NCBI RefSeq assembly: GCF_023746535.1
Contig: NZ_CP098747.1
Location: 2,874,501-2,938,500, forward strand
Origin: Sneathiella marina
GTDB lineage: Bacteria; Pseudomonadota; Alphaproteobacteria; Sneathiellales; Sneathiellaceae
DNA length: 64,000 nt
Direction: 5' to 3'
Position numbers and translations under genes: made by a program. Shown here piece after piece: positions 14,774 through 26,011 of this stretch; position 1 is the stretch's first letter; every line of letters begins with the position of its first letter. Below the pieces are notes generated by a model. The model saw only the letters and a list, made by a program, of their open reading frames with translations. It was not told the DNA's origin and made no database searches.

Positions 14774-17700
14774 AATAACCGATTTGCGAAAGCTCCACAT
14801 TCAGGCACAGGGATCTCATTTCCTTGACCAGAACATTAAAGCTTTCCGGAATACCGGCTTCAAAAGTATCATCACCGCGAACAATGGCTTCGTAAACCTT
14901 GGTCCGGCCGGCCACGTCATCGGATTTCACCGTCAACATTTCCTGCAGAGTATAGGCTGCGCCATAAGCCTGCAATGCCCAGACCTCCATTTCACCAAAG
15001 CGCTGTCCACCGAACTGCGCTTTACCACCAAGTGGCTGCTGCGTGACAAGACTGTAAGGCCCGATCGACCGGGCATGGATCTTGTCATCCACGAGATGGT
15101 GGAGTTTCAGCATGTAAATATAGCCAACGGTAACTTTCCGGTCGAATGTTTCGCCGGTACGGCCATCAACCAGGGTAACCTGTCCGGATGTATCCAGACC
15201 GGCGACTTTAAGCAGGCGGTTGATATCATCTTCCTTGGCGCCGTCAAAAACGGGAGTTGCCATCGGCACACCATTGCGAAGATTGCCCCCTAGCTCAAGG
15301 AACTGATCGTCGGACATTCCTGAAATTTTTTCTTCATACTCATCGTCGCCATAGACTTCTTTGAGTTTGTCTTTCAGGGGTTGCAGATCTTCGGAGCCAC
15401 GTTTGATCCGTGTCATGATCTCGGTGACCTGCATGCCAATACCATGGCTTGCCCAACCCAGATGGGTTTCCAGAATCTGGCCCACGTTCATACGCGACGG
15501 CACACCCAGAGGGTTCAAAACGATATCTACCGGTTTTCCGTCTTCAAGATATGGCATATCTTCTTGCGGCATAATCCGGGAAATAACCCCTTTGTTACCA
15601 TGACGGCCGGCCATTTTGTCACCAGGCTGAAGCTTCCGCTTCACGGCAACAAAGACTTTGACCATTTTCATGACCCCGGGAGGAAGCTCATCCCCGCGTT
15701 GCAGTTTGTCGACCTTGTTTTCAAACCGGGCACGAAGTCCGCCAATGGCTTCATCATACTGCTTTTTAAGCTGTTCGATTTTTTCCATTGCCGCGTCGTC
15801 TTTGACAGAAATCTGCCACCAAACACCGGTATGCAGATCCATCAGTTTTTCGGAGTCGATAACTTCTCCAGCTTTAAACTCTGATGGGCCCGATGCAACT
15901 TTCTGTGACACGAGCAAGCTCTTCAACCGGTCATAAATTGTCCGCTCAAGAATGGCTTTCTCATCGTCGCGGTCTTTTGCCAGATGCTCGATCTCATCCC
16001 GTTCAATGGCAAGAGCCCGTTCGTCTTTTTCCACACCATGGCGGTTAAAGACCCGCACCTCAACAACCGTTCCCGCCACACCTGGTGGCAAGCGAAGAGA
16101 GGTATCACGAACATCGGAGGCTTTCTCACCAAAGATCGCCCGAAGCAGTTTTTCTTCCGGGGTCATTGGGCTTTCGCCCTTCGGCGTGATTTTACCAACC
16201 AGAATGTCGCCCGGCTGGATTTCCGCACCCACATAGACAATCCCGGCTTCATCGAGACTTTTCAGTCCTTCTTCACCAACATTTGGAATGTCGCGGGTAA
16301 TTTCCTCCGGACCAAGCTTCGTGTCACGGGCCATGACTTCGAATTCTTCAATATGGATGGACGTGAAGACGTCGTCTTTCACGATCCGCTCCGAGATAAG
16401 AATTGAATCTTCAAAGTTATACCCATTCCAAGGCATAAAGGCGACAAGGACATTCCGCCCCAATGCCAATTCACCCAGGTCTGTCGACGGACCATCACAA
16501 ATGATGTCTCCGGCAATAACCTCATCCCCGACTTTAACCAGCGGACGCTGGGTGATGCAGGTATTCTGGTTTGACCGTTGGAACTTCAGAAGATTGTAGA
16601 TATCAACACCGGAGCGGCTCAAATCAGCTTCATCCGTTGCCCGGATAACGATACGGGTCGCATCTACCTGATCCACAATACCGGAGCGTTTTGCAACAGT
16701 TGCCACACCGGAATCCCGGGCAACGCGTTCTTCCATGCCGGTTCCGACGAATGGCGCTTCCGCGCGCAGCAACGGAACAGCCTGACGCTGCATGTTCGAC
16801 CCCATAAGGGCGCGGTTCGCATCATCATTTTCCAGGAATGGAATAAGCGCGGCACCAACAGATACCAGCTGTTTTGGCGATACGTCGATGTAGGTTATGT
16901 CTTCGGGTTTGGCGACAACATATTCACCTTGTGCCCGACAGCGTACGAAATCATCTGTGAAAGAGCCTTTTGCGTCCATTTCAGCGTTCGCTTGCGAAAT
17001 CGTATGCTTGTTTTCCTCCATTGCTGAAAGATACTTGATATCGCCGGTTAGCTTTCCGCCTTCGACCCGCTGATACGGGCTTTCAATAAACCCATACTTA
17101 TTCACCCGGGCAAATGTTGCCAATGAGTTGATCAAGCCGATATTCGGACCTTCCGGTGTTTCAATCGGACAGATACGGCCGTAATGGGTTGGATGCACAT
17201 CCCGTACTTCAAAACCAGCACGTTCGCGGGTCAATCCACCCGGTCCAAGTGCAGATAAACGACGCTTATGCGTAATTTCGGAAAGCGGGTTGGTCTGATC
17301 CATAAACTGGCTAAGCTGGCTCGAGCCAAAGAATTCACGAACCGCGGCGGCGGCTGGTTTCGCGTTGATCAGGTCATGTGGCATGACGGTGTCAATTTCG
17401 ACAGAACTCATACGCTCCCGAATGGCGCGTTCCATCCGCAGCAGGCCAATGCGATATTGGTTTTCCATCAATTCGCCAACAGACCGAACCCGACGGTTAC
17501 CTAGGTTATCGATATCGTCTGTTTCACCATGACCGTCTTTAAGGCGGACCAGTGTTTTTACGACATCTAGGATATCCTCTTTGCGTAAAACACGCACCGT
17601 ATCTTCCACATCCAGATCCAGGCGCATATTCATTTTCGCCCGGCCAACAGCCGAAAGATCATACCGTTCTGAATCAAAGAACAATCCGTGGAAAAGTGCC

Positions 17701-18875
17701 TCTGCCGTTTCCTCGGTCGGGGGCTCACCCGGGCGCATTACACGATAAATATCGATAAGAGCCTGATCACGAGAATTGCTCTTGTCCACGGCCAGTGTAT
17801 TGCGAATATAAGGGCCGACACTTACGTTATCGATGTCCAACGTCGGAATTTGCTTGAATCCCGATGCTTCCAGCTGATCAATAAGTGCTTCGGTCAGTTC
17901 TTCACCAGCCTCTACAAAAACCTCACCGGTTTTTTCATTAATCAGGTCTTCGGCAACAAACCGGCCGACCAAATCAAGATGTCCGACGAGCATGTCCTTC
18001 AAGCCGGCTTCCGTTAATTTATTCGCGAGACGCTGGGTAACTTTCGTACCTGCTTCCGCAACAACTTTTTGAGTATCTGCATCCACAAGGTCCCGGATCA
18101 GCCGGCTTCCCCGAACACGCTCTACATTAAACGGTGTCCGCCAGCCCTTTTTGTCCAGCTTGTAGACGACCTGGTCATAGAAGAAGGCCAGAATATCTTC
18201 ATGGCTCATCTCAAGCGCTTGCAACAACGCCGTTACAGGCAATTTCCGGCGCCGGTCGATCCGAACATGGACAATGTCCTTGGCGTCAAATTCAAAATCC
18301 AGCCATGAACCACGGTATGGAATGACACGGGCCGCGAACAATAACTTGCCGCTGGCATGTGTTTTACCTTTGTCATGGTCAAAGAAAACGCCGGGGCTAC
18401 GATGCATCTGAGAGACAATAACGCGCTCGGTACCGTTGATAATGAACGTTCCCTTGTCTGTCATCAGGGGCATATCGCCCATGTAAACACTTTGTTCCTT
18501 GATATCCAGAACGGATTTAGCTTCCGTATCCGGGTCCACTTCAAATACGATGAGGCGCAGCGTCGCTTTCAGCGGTGCGCCAAAGGTCATGCCCCGTTGC
18601 TGGCATTCCTCTTCATCATATTTTGGTGGCTCAAATTCATAGCTTACGAATTCCAGGCTCGCTGTGTCGGCAAAATCTTTGATTGGAAAGACTGACTTGA
18701 AGACGGCTTGAAGCCCTTCGTCTCCGCGCTCAAGTGGCGCGACGTGCTTCATCAAAAACGCGTCATAGGAAGTTTTCTGAACTTCAATCAAGTTCGGCAT
18801 TTCCGTTGCCGCCTCAATACTTCCAAAGTTTTTACGAACGCGCTTGCGACCGGTGAACGACTGCAATATGCCCAT
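14772..18875 (-). CDS. rpoB: DNA-directed RNA polymerase subunit beta
   Basis: The beta subunit of RNA polymerase, 1367 residues. The rifampicin-binding cluster reads [20 protein letters not shown] followed by [11 protein letters not shown]. This is the sensitive form except that Thr replaces the E. coli Asn in DQNNP, a natural variation in this class. The C-terminal block [20 protein letters not shown] is present. It starts [19 protein letters not shown], with rplL upstream across a 283-base gap that holds a hairpin. Confidence 0.99.
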   Translation of the reverse strand: MGILQSFTGRKRVRKNFGSIEAATEMPNLIEVQKTSYDAFLMKHVAPLERGDEGLQAVFKSVFPIKDFADTASLEFVSYEFEPPKYDEEECQQRGMTFGAPLKATLRLIVFEVDPDTEAKSVLDIKEQSVYMGDMPLMTDKGTFIINGTERVIVSQMHRSPGVFFDHDKGKTHASGKLLFAARVIPYRGSWLDFEFDAKDIVHVRIDRRRKLPVTALLQALEMSHEDILAFFYDQVVYKLDKKGWRTPFNVERVRGSRLIRDLVDADTQKVVAEAGTKVTQRLANKLTEAGLKDMLVGHLDLVGRFVAEDLINEKTGEVFVEAGEELTEALIDQLEASGFKQIPTLDIDNVSVGPYIRNTLAVDKSNSRDQALIDIYRVMRPGEPPTEETAEALFHGLFFDSERYDLSAVGRAKMNMRLDLDVEDTVRVLRKEDILDVVKTLVRLKDGHGETDDIDNLGNRRVRSVGELMENQYRIGLLRMERAIRERMSSVEIDTVMPHDLINAKPAAAAVREFFGSSQLSQFMDQTNPLSEITHKRRLSALGPGGLTRERAGFEVRDVHPTHYGRICPIETPEGPNIGLINSLATFARVNKYGFIESPYQRVEGGKLTGDIKYLSAMEENKHTISQANAEMDAKGSFTDDFVRCRAQGEYVVAKPEDITYIDVSPKQLVSVGAALIPFLENDDANRALMGSNMQRQAVPLLRAEAPFVGTGMEERVARDSGVATVAKRSGIVDQVDATRIVIRATDEADLSRSGVDIYNLLKFQRSNQNTCITQRPLVKVGDEVIAGDIICDGPSTDLGELALGRNVLVAFMPWNGYNFEDSILISERIVKDDVFTSIHIEEFEVMARDTKLGPEEITRDIPNVGEEGLKSLDEAGIVYVGAEIQPGDILVGKITPKGESPMTPEEKLLRAIFGEKASDVRDTSLRLPPGVAGTVVEVRVFNRHGVEKDERALAIERDEIEHLAKDRDDEKAILERTIYDRLKSLLVSQKVASGPSEFKAGEVIDSEKLMDLHTGVWWQISVKDDAAMEKIEQLKKQYDEAIGGLRARFENKVDKLQRGDELPPGVMKMVKVFVAVKRKLQPGDKMAGRHGNKGVISRIMPQEDMPYLEDGKPVDIVLNPLGVPSRMNVGQILETHLGWASHGIGMQVTEIMTRIKRGSEDLQPLKDKLKEVYGDDEYEEKISGMSDDQFLELGGNLRNGVPMATPVFDGAKEDDINRLLKVAGLDTSGQVTLVDGRTGETFDRKVTVGYIYMLKLHHLVDDKIHARSIGPYSLVTQQPLGGKAQFGGQRFGEMEVWALQAYGAAYTLQEMLTVKSDDVAGRTKVYEAIVRGDDTFEAGIPESFNVLVKEMRSLCLNVELSQIGY

Positions 18876-19088
18876 GCCAAATCCCCGTGTGTTTATTGGC
18901 CTATTAAAAAACAGCCTTCCTTATAAAGAAAGGATGCCTGTCAGATATATTTTTTTAAAATCAAACGATTAAGGATCGATCTTAAATTACACATCCAACT
19001 AATTCAGTGTCAGTATTCGGCGACTGACGGTGCCTGCGTATTTGGAAATCCCGCCGGATTGCCGCTGCCTTGTTCAGAAAGCGGCTGC

Positions 19089-19116
19089 GGGGAAGGCAGC
19101 AAACGCCACCTTCCCC
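19089..19116 (-). terminator. attenuator-like hairpin between rplL and rpoB
   Basis: An 8-bp perfect stem GGGGAAGG/CCTTCCCC encloses a 12-base loop, 43 bases downstream of rplL. No T-run follows, so it is a candidate partial terminator or RNase III site. Many bacteria reduce rpoBC transcription relative to rplJL at this place. The rest of the 283-base gap (18876-19158) shows no gene. Confidence 0.5.
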
Positions 19117-19158
19117 GTTACCAATTTAGCAATCCAAAGACCGCTGCATCCGTCATGC

Positions 19159-19539
19159 TTATTTAAGCTCAACAGTTGCACCAGCACCTTCGAGTTGTTC
19201 TTTGATTTTGTTAGCTTCGTCTTTAGGTGCGCCTTCTCTAACAGCTTTAGGTGCAGCTTCGACGAGGTCTTTCGCATCTTTAAGGCCCAGGCCAGTGATA
19301 GCGCGGACTTCTTTAATGACATTGATTTTCTTTTCGCCAACAGACGCAAGAATAACATCAAACTCATCTTTTTCTTCAGCAGCAGCGGCATCACCACCAC
19401 CAGCACCCGGAGCGGCAGCAACAGCAACTGGTGCTGCGGCGGAAACGCCCCATTTTTCTTCTAGAAGTTTTGCAAGATCTGCAGCTTCCAGCACAGTTAG
19501 GCTGGAAAGGTCTTCGGCAATCTTTTCGAGATCGGCCAT
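19159..19539 (-). CDS. rplL: 50S ribosomal protein L7/L12
   Basis: L7/L12, 126 residues, is the multicopy stalk protein that recruits translation GTPases. An N-terminal dimerisation domain ([20 protein letters not shown]) is followed by an Ala/Gly-rich hinge ([20 protein letters not shown]). The C-terminal domain ends [20 protein letters not shown] and VELK. It is 61 bases downstream of rplJ, the usual pairing. Confidence 0.98.
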   Translation of the reverse strand: MADLEKIAEDLSSLTVLEAADLAKLLEEKWGVSAAAPVAVAAAPGAGGGDAAAAEEKDEFDVILASVGEKKINVIKEVRAITGLGLKDAKDLVEAAPKAVREGAPKDEANKIKEQLEGAGATVELK

Positions 19540-19600
19540 TGTACTATTCTCCTCAGGTAAACCTATTGGTTCATATCAAAAAATTAACTGGCTTTTACAT

Positions 19601-20110
19601 CTAACCCTGTTCGGCTTTCGCCGACAGGACACGGGCCAACTGGCCGGCAGGAGCGGCAACAACACCGGCGATTTTCGTCGCAGGTGCTTGCAGCAATCCA
19701 ACCAATTTACCACGAAGTTCATCAAGCGATGGGAGGCTTGCAAGAGACTTGACTGCCGCAGCATCAAGTTCCGTAGAGCCCATAGCACCGCCAATAACGA
19801 CAAACTTCTCATTCCCTTTTGCATAATCCATAACAACCTTAGGGGCCGATACCGGATCGCTTGAATAAGCAATACCAACAGGGCCTTTCAGTTTGTCGGA
19901 CAGGGAACTATAGTCCGTGCCATCAAGAGCGAGACGCGCAAGCCGATTTTTAGTCACTTTGAAGTTGGCGCCGGCTTCATGCATCTTCACGCGCAAATTC
20001 GTCATTTCTGCCACAGTGAGACCACTGTACTCGGCAACAACAACAACACCTGCATCCGCGAAGACACCATTCATTTCGGCAACCAATGCTTCTTTTTGCG
20101 ATCGGTCCAC
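19601..20110 (-). CDS. rplJ: 50S ribosomal protein L10
   Basis: L10, 169 residues, anchors L7/L12 dimers to the ribosome. [17 protein letters not shown] is the conserved N-terminus, and the C-terminal helix that binds L7/L12 ([19 protein letters not shown]) is complete. A 261-base leader separates it from rplA. In other bacteria L10(L12)4 binds such a leader to repress its own translation. Confidence 0.97.
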   Translation of the reverse strand: MDRSQKEALVAEMNGVFADAGVVVVAEYSGLTVAEMTNLRVKMHEAGANFKVTKNRLARLALDGTDYSSLSDKLKGPVGIAYSSDPVSAPKVVMDYAKGNEKFVVIGGAMGSTELDAAAVKSLASLPSLDELRGKLVGLLQAPATKIAGVVAAPAGQLARVLSAKAEQG

Positions 20111-20371
20111 TCGTCGTCTCCAGTATTTAGAATATCGTCAAACTTTAGACAACATTCCGGTTTCAAATAGATCTGACCAAATGCCAGATCCGTTATACTG
20201 TCCCAGGTCCACCTGAATTGCTGACCAGCAGCGAATTATTTAGTTTCCCTGTCTATGTAGGCAACAAATGTTATTAAATTTCCAAAAAGGAAACACCTAC
20301 AGTCTCGGACAGACGGGTTGGCAAGCCAACCCGACATTTACTGCCCCGAAGAGCAGCAAATTTTTTGTTGG
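20111..20371 (-). promoter_or_regulatory. rplJ leader with perfect palindrome
   Basis: A 261-base leader between rplA and rplJ. It contains the perfect 20-base palindrome CGGGTTGGCTTGCCAACCCG (20314-20333) just after rplA and a smaller TTTCC/GGAAA hairpin. No T-tract follows the palindrome, so it may act on mRNA folding or processing. L10-type autoregulation of such leaders is known in other bacteria; here it is inference. Confidence 0.45.
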
Positions 20372-21064
20372 CTAGATTACGTCGCCAACTTCAAGCTTCA
20401 CACCCGGGCCCATTGTAGAGCTTACAGCAATCTTCTTGACAAATGTTCCTTTGGCACCTGTTGGTTTGGCTTTCAGAACCGCTCCGACAAAGGCCTTAAT
20501 GTTTTCGTTCAACGCTTCTTTCGTAAAGCTGGATTTACCCAATCCGGCGTGAACAATACCTGTTTTCTCAGCCCGGAACTCAACCTGCCCACCCTTCGCT
20601 GCCTTAACAGCATCCGTGATGTTGGGTGTTACCGTACCAAGTTTCGGATTTGGCATCAGTCCGCGGGGACCAAGTACCTTACCCAAACGACCAACAACCG
20701 CCATCATGTCAGGTGTTGCGATACAACGGTCAAAATCCATGGCACCTGCCTGAATTTTTTCCATCAAGTCTTCCGCACCGACCAATTCTGCACCGGCAGC
20801 AGTCGCTTCCTCTGCTTTGTCGCCACGTGCGAACACAGCGACACGAACAGATTTGCCTGTGCCGTTGGGCAGCTGGATCACACCGCGGACCATCTGATCC
20901 GCATGCCGGGGGTCGACCCCCAGGTTCATGGCGATTTCAACAGTTTCGTCAAATTTCGAGCTTGCGTTCGCCTTTACAATATCCACGGCCTCGGCCAAGG
21001 GATAATGTTTTTCTTTGTCGTGCATTTCGACAGCGACTTTTTGTCTCTTCGTCAGCTTTGCCAT
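20372..21064 (-). CDS. rplA: 50S ribosomal protein L1
   Basis: L1, 230 residues from [17 protein letters not shown], binds 23S rRNA at the mobile L1 stalk and often represses the L11 operon by binding its mRNA. The signature [20 protein letters not shown] and the block [15 protein letters not shown] are conserved. An upstream in-frame start at 21082 would add MRWWDK, but it would overlap rplK, so the internal ATG is preferred. It lies one base after the rplK stop. Confidence 0.97.
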   Translation of the reverse strand: MAKLTKRQKVAVEMHDKEKHYPLAEAVDIVKANASSKFDETVEIAMNLGVDPRHADQMVRGVIQLPNGTGKSVRVAVFARGDKAEEATAAGAELVGAEDLMEKIQAGAMDFDRCIATPDMMAVVGRLGKVLGPRGLMPNPKLGTVTPNITDAVKAAKGGQVEFRAEKTGIVHAGLGKSSFTKEALNENIKAFVGAVLKAKPTGAKGTFVKKIAVSSTMGPGVKLEVGDVI

Positions 21065-21065
21065 T

Positions 21066-21494
21066 TTATCCCACCACCTCAAGACCCATAGAACGAGCCG
21101 AGCCTTTGATAATATTCATTGCAGCATCAATATCATTGGCATTTAGATCTACCATTTTAGCTTCTGCAATCTCACGCACTTGCGCGGATGTTACTGATCC
21201 AGCGACTTCCTTGTTTGGATTGCTGCCGCCTTTCTTGAGGCCGGCAGCCTTTTTCAAGAAGTAGGATGCAGGTGGTGTTTTTGTAATAAATGTAAAAGAC
21301 CGATCCGCGTATACTGTAATGACCGTTGGAATTGGCATGCCGCCTTCCATATTTCCAGTCGACGCATTAAACGCTTTGCAGAATTCCATGATATTCACAC
21401 CCTGCTGACCCAATGCCGGACCAATAGGAGGTGACGGATTTGCCTGTCCCGCAGGGACCTGCAACTTTATATAACCTGTAATCTTCTTTGCCAT
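21066..21494 (-). CDS. rplK: 50S ribosomal protein L11
   Basis: L11, 142 residues, is part of the GTPase-associated centre and the stringent-response sensor. It shows [20 protein letters not shown], the highly conserved N-terminal loop that binds thiopeptides. [20 protein letters not shown] follows. It is 91 bases downstream of nusG; that gap has a GGCTG/CAGCC mini-hairpin but no terminator. Confidence 0.98.
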   Translation of the reverse strand: MAKKITGYIKLQVPAGQANPSPPIGPALGQQGVNIMEFCKAFNASTGNMEGGMPIPTVITVYADRSFTFITKTPPASYFLKKAAGLKKGGSNPNKEVAGSVTSAQVREIAEAKMVDLNANDIDAAMNIIKGSARSMGLEVVG

Positions 21495-21585
21495 TTTCTA
21501 CCCTATTCATTTTCTAAGGGGCTGTGGTACAGCCATGGCCGGCCTCCCACAACAATCCCGCACCATGCGAGATCACAAACCAGTC

Positions 21586-22116
21586 TTAACTCTTTTCAAC
21601 CTGCGAATAATCCAATTCAACAGGTGTCGATCTTCCAAAAATAGAAACTGAAACTTTCAGCTTCGCTTTTTCTTCGTCTACTTCTTCTACTAAACCCAGG
21701 AAAGTGGCGAACGGGCCGTCACTCACCCGGACTTCTTCACCAAGCTCAAAGGTAATCGATGGTTTCGGCCGCTCGATTCCCTCTTGCACCTGATTAAGAA
21801 CTGCCATTGCCTCTTTTTCAGAAATCGGTGTCGGCTTATTCCCGTTCCCAAGAAATCCTGTCACTTTCGGCAGATTTTTAACCAAATGATAGGACTCATC
21901 ATTCATTTCCATATGGGCCAGCACATATCCGGGGAAAAACTTCCGTTCCGCACTTACTTTCTGCCCGCGCCGCACTTCAACTACTTCTTCGACAGGAACC
22001 AGAACTTCTTCAAACTGATCGGCCATGCCTTTGACAATGGCTTGCTCCTTAACGGATTGAGCCACTTTTTTTTCAAAGCCTGAATAGGCATGAATTATAT
22101 ACCAACGCTTTGCCAT
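21586..22116 (-). CDS. nusG: transcription termination/antitermination factor NusG
   Basis: NusG, 176 residues, links RNA polymerase to Rho or to the ribosome via S10. The NGN domain begins [20 protein letters not shown] and contains the [10 protein letters not shown] core. The C-terminal KOW domain is marked by [20 protein letters not shown]. It starts four bases after secE. Confidence 0.98.
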   Translation of the reverse strand: MAKRWYIIHAYSGFEKKVAQSVKEQAIVKGMADQFEEVLVPVEEVVEVRRGQKVSAERKFFPGYVLAHMEMNDESYHLVKNLPKVTGFLGNGNKPTPISEKEAMAVLNQVQEGIERPKPSITFELGEEVRVSDGPFATFLGLVEEVDEEKAKLKVSVSIFGRSTPVELDYSQVEKS

Positions 22117-22120
22117 CTAA

Positions 22121-22318
22121 TCAGGATCCCAAAGACAGAATAAATTTGACGATATGCTGAATACCAAAATCAACTGCGAAAAAGAACATTGAAGCCAAAA
22201 AAACCATAACAAATACCATGCCAGTGGTTACCAGCGTCTCTTTCCGCGTTGGCCACGTGACTTTGGAAGCTTCCTGCCGCACTTGACGGATAAAAGCGCC
22301 TGGATTTACCTTTGCCAT
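22121..22318 (-). CDS. secE: protein translocase subunit SecE
   Basis: SecE, 65 residues, the essential small subunit of the SecYEG channel. This is the short single-span form common outside enterobacteria. The cytoplasmic amphipathic helix FIRQVRQEASKVTWPTRKET carries the invariant KVTWP. One membrane span follows (about residues 30-60). It precedes nusG by four bases. Confidence 0.97.
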   Translation of the reverse strand: MAKVNPGAFIRQVRQEASKVTWPTRKETLVTTGMVFVMVFLASMFFFAVDFGIQHIVKFILSLGS

Positions 22319-22394
22319 ATTTTCCTCAAAAAACTCATCAGCAGCCGGAATAATCCGGCGGTATACAAGACTTTAACAAATAGATCAACCAGAT

Positions 22395-22470
<76 letters not shown>

Positions 22471-22488
22471 CCGGTCTGAATTGGCACG

Positions 22489-22522
22489 ACCGAGCCGCCG
22501 GAATTAGTTCCAGCGGCTCGGT
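22489..22522 (-). other. long hairpin between tuf copy 2 and tRNA-Trp
   Basis: The arms ACCGAGCCGC and GCGGCTCGGT pair perfectly over 10 bp. After one mismatch a further GGAA/TTCC helix closes a 4-base loop, so 14 of 15 positions pair. No T-tract follows. It is a good candidate for an RNA-processing site that frees tRNA-Trp from the tuf mRNA, or for a 3' stabiliser of tuf. Confidence 0.55.
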
Positions 22523-22586
22523 ACATGATAATCTCTACTTGTATGTAGTCGTCTTAACTATCAATACAACCGTTTGACAGCCTCTC

Positions 22587-23777
<1,191 letters not shown>

Positions 23778-23882
23778 TTTCCGTTGTCCTGAAGCAATAA
23801 TTACACAGCCTAAAGATACTGAAGACATGTTCCTCAATATCCACATACACATGGCCCTTTATTTGAAGCGCCGGCCAGCGCT

Positions 23883-23956
23883 TGGAGCGGGTGAAGGGAA
23901 TCGAACCCTCGTCGTAAGCTTGGAAGGCTTCTGCTCTACCATTGAGCTACACCCGC
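23883..23956 (-). tRNA. tRNA-Gly (TCC anticodon)
   Basis: A 74-base tRNA with encoded CCA. The acceptor GCGGGTG/CACCCGC, the D-arm GCTC/GAGC, the anticodon loop CTTCCAA (anticodon TCC) and the T-loop TTCGATT are all intact. It sits between tRNA-Tyr and tuf. Confidence 0.97.
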
Positions 23957-24025
23957 CTATAACATTTCTTTTCTTCACATTACCAAACACCAGCTCCATG
24001 GCAGTTGGCACTGTCTGCAAGTGAA

Positions 24026-24110
24026 TGGTGGAGGGAGTTGGATTTGAACCAACGTAGGCATAGCCAACGGATTTACAGTCCGTCCCTTTTAACCACTCAG
24101 GCACCCCTCC
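24026..24110 (-). tRNA. tRNA-Tyr (GTA anticodon)
   Basis: An 85-base class II tRNA with a long variable arm (GGCTATGCC region) and encoded CCA. The anticodon loop CTGTAAA gives GTA for tyrosine. It is the promoter-proximal gene of the tRNA-Tyr/tRNA-Gly/tuf/tRNA-Trp/secE/nusG group. Confidence 0.97.
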
Positions 24111-24151
24111 TCACATGCAATCACCCGTCGACATTCCCGAGGGTGTCCGGC

Positions 24152-24179
24152 ACTATCGAAAATTCCGGCGTAAAGTCAA
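24152..24179 (-). promoter_or_regulatory. promoter of the tRNA-Tyr/tuf operon
   Basis: On the minus strand TTGACT (24174-24179) and GATAGT (24152-24157) are spaced 16 bases. Transcription would start about 35 bases before tRNA-Tyr. The -35 is strong and the -10 fair, consistent with a stable-RNA promoter. Confidence 0.6.
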
Positions 24180-24277
24180 CTGAAAAAGAGTAAATTTCGA
24201 AGAATTCGCATATTTTTTTTGGGCCATTTCAAAAAGCCATCTTGTTGTCAATCCCGAAGCACCATATAAGCGACGCC

Positions 24278-25117
24278 ATGTCCATACACAAGTCCTCAAA
24301 AGGCGGTAAGAAAAATTCTTCGATAAGCCGCAGAAATCAAGGCTCTTCACGCCAGGCTGCGCGGCGGCCCGGCAAATCCACTGCCGCGGAAGAGAGCTGG
24401 TTTTACGGTGACCATGCGGTCTTTGCCGCATTGGCCAATCCGCAAAGAAAACTTAAGCGCCTTCTGATTACAAAAGCAAAAATCTCCGGCCTCGACTCAG
24501 ATAGAAGAAATCTCATTGAAGCAAACGGACAATTTGAAATTGTCGACAAGGACACCATAAGCGCTGCCCTGCTCGACAATGCGGTACATCAAGGAGTAGC
24601 TGCCCTTCCCTTGCCACTTGCCGATCTAACCATCGACGATTTATTGGGTATGGATGCACAAGCTTCTGAAACAGTTGCAGTGCTGGACCAGGTTACAGAT
24701 CCTCACAATGTCGGCGCTATCCTTCGCTCGGCCGCCGCTTTCAATATAAAAGCTGTTATTGTCCCCGATCGGCATTCGCCGCCGATCACAGGTGTTCTGG
24801 CACGTTCAGCATCAGGTGCAGTTGAAACCGTGCCGATAATTCGTGTGGGAAATCTATCACGTGCCCTGGACCAGTTAGCCGACAAAGGCTTTTGGCGAAT
24901 CGGACTGGACGGATATGCAGAAACACTATTGGAAACCGTCAGCAGTGATTTAAAGAAAATAGCAATTGTTCTTGGCTCCGAAGGGAAAGGCCTTCGTCAC
25001 CTCACATCGCAGAAATGCGACTTGCTCGCCAAGTTGCCCATTAGCCCAGGTATTGAAAGTCTCAATGTCTCCAACGCAGCCGCCATTACCTTTTATGAGC
25101 TCGCAAGATCCCGTTAA
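24278..25117 (+). CDS. rlmB: 23S rRNA 2'-O-methyltransferase, TrmH/RlmB family
   Basis: A SPOUT-class RNA methyltransferase of the TrmH/RlmB group, 279 residues. RlmB methylates the ribose of G2251 in 23S rRNA. After a basic N-terminal stretch comes the substrate-binding domain (SWFYGDHAVFAALANPQRK). The three SPOUT motifs follow: DPHNVGAILRSAAAFN, LGSEGKGLR and SLNVSNAAAITFYE. The ATG at 24278 is preferred to a TTG at 24242. It diverges from the tRNA-Tyr operon and precedes tRNA-Thr. The exact target base is inferred from family. Confidence 0.88.
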   Translation: MSIHKSSKGGKKNSSISRRNQGSSRQAARRPGKSTAAEESWFYGDHAVFAALANPQRKLKRLLITKAKISGLDSDRRNLIEANGQFEIVDKDTISAALLDNAVHQGVAALPLPLADLTIDDLLGMDAQASETVAVLDQVTDPHNVGAILRSAAAFNIKAVIVPDRHSPPITGVLARSASGAVETVPIIRVGNLSRALDQLADKGFWRIGLDGYAETLLETVSSDLKKIAIVLGSEGKGLRHLTSQKCDLLAKLPISPGIESLNVSNAAAITFYELARSR

Positions 25118-25209
25118 CGTGAGCAAGTCATTTTTATTTCCATCCCGACCGCCAAAAACTGCCAAAAAAAACAAAAATATAAAACTCATCAAATTCCGGC
25201 GAAAAACTC

Positions 25210-25238
25210 TGGACAGAACAAATGCTGCAAGATATAAG
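25210..25238 (+). promoter_or_regulatory. promoter of tRNA-Thr
   Basis: TGGACA (25210-25215) and TATAAG (25233-25238) are separated by 17 bases. The predicted start near 25245 is about 40 bases before the tRNA-Thr gene. Confidence 0.6.
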
Positions 25239-25286
25239 CAGCCCGCAGAACAGTGATGGCTTCATCATTATTGCTGACGAAATTAT

Positions 25287-25362
<76 letters not shown>

Positions 25363-25749
25363 TTTCTCCCCTTAAATACAATAAGCTACTCCATTTTTCG
25401 GGAAAGAATTAGACGCCCGGAGAAGCGGGTTTATACCAAATTTTTTCCGATCATTGTCTATGTTTGGTTCTGCTTCCCGTCGGAGGATCGCCCCGACCCT
25501 CAGCTATTTTATTGATTAGGGGCAGATTCTGAGCAAATAGGGGCGCCCGGTGCCTCATTCCAGTATTAACCCTCAACGATTTCGAAAAATTTCCGATAGG
25601 GATTCATAGCAAGAGATTGTGTCATGAAGTCGCGAGTCTTCTTGTCTTCGAACAAATCTGCCCAATAATGGCTTCGTGAACAACCCACTTTGACCGTTAC
25701 CGAATTGGCTTTTGGGCATTTACCAAAGCAGCGGGAATCTTCACTTTGT

Positions 25750-25825
25750 GGGCCCAATGCTCCGTTAGCAGAGCCGCTGACTTTTAATCAGCTAGTCACA
25801 GGATCGAATTCTGTCGGGCTCACCA
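25750..25825 (+). pseudogene. tRNA-Lys (TTT) pseudogene
   Basis: A 76-base sequence with the full layout of tRNA-Lys: an acceptor arm GGGCCCA/CGGGCTC, an intact anticodon arm GCTGA-CTTTTAA-TCAGC with anticodon TTT, and a terminal CCA. Conserved positions are lost: base 8 is A instead of T, the D-loop has AG instead of GG, base 54 is A instead of T, and pair 7-66 is A-C. It is therefore probably a dead or island-borne relic, though a divergent working tRNA cannot be excluded. Confidence 0.7.
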
Positions 25826-25933
25826 AATTTCAAAGGTTTGTAGCATTCACGGCGAAGCAATCGCCCTGAACCATCTGTTCTGCTGCAATCTGATCGCGAT
25901 TATACGGTATGTCTGCGGTAGGCCATATTTCTT

Positions 25934-25962
25934 CTGACAACACCTATGTTTCTATGTATAAC
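25934..25962 (+). promoter_or_regulatory. promoter of the radical SAM/SDR genes
   Basis: CTGACA (25934-25939) and TATAAC (25957-25962) with a 17-base spacer. The predicted start near 25969 lies after the first in-frame ATG of the next gene (25946), which supports the ATG at 26012 as the real start. Confidence 0.6.
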
Positions 25963-26011
25963 AATACCAGAAATAAGGAATTCGTTCGCGGCGAGAAATT
26001 TAAAATTAATT

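Larger units (their letters stand above)
25363..26011. other. gap after tRNA-Thr containing tRNA-Lys relic and promoter
   Basis: About 650 bases with no convincing gene. A 63-codon minus-strand frame (25566-25757) begins MGPQSEDSRCFGKCPKANSV and ends NPYRKFFEIVEG. I do not recognise it, and its 5' end overlaps the tRNA-Lys relic, so it may be a chance frame or a gene fragment. The tRNA-Lys pseudogene (25750-25825) and a promoter (25934-25962) occupy the right part. A small CCCG/CGGG hairpin follows tRNA-Thr. Confidence 0.5.

Noticed and set aside
23778-23852. Longer start for tuf copy 2
   Set aside because: The extension is missing at copy 1 and does not resemble EF-Tu.
25946-26011. Earlier ATG for the radical SAM protein
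   Set aside because: It lies between the -35 and -10 of the likely promoter, so it would not be in the transcript.
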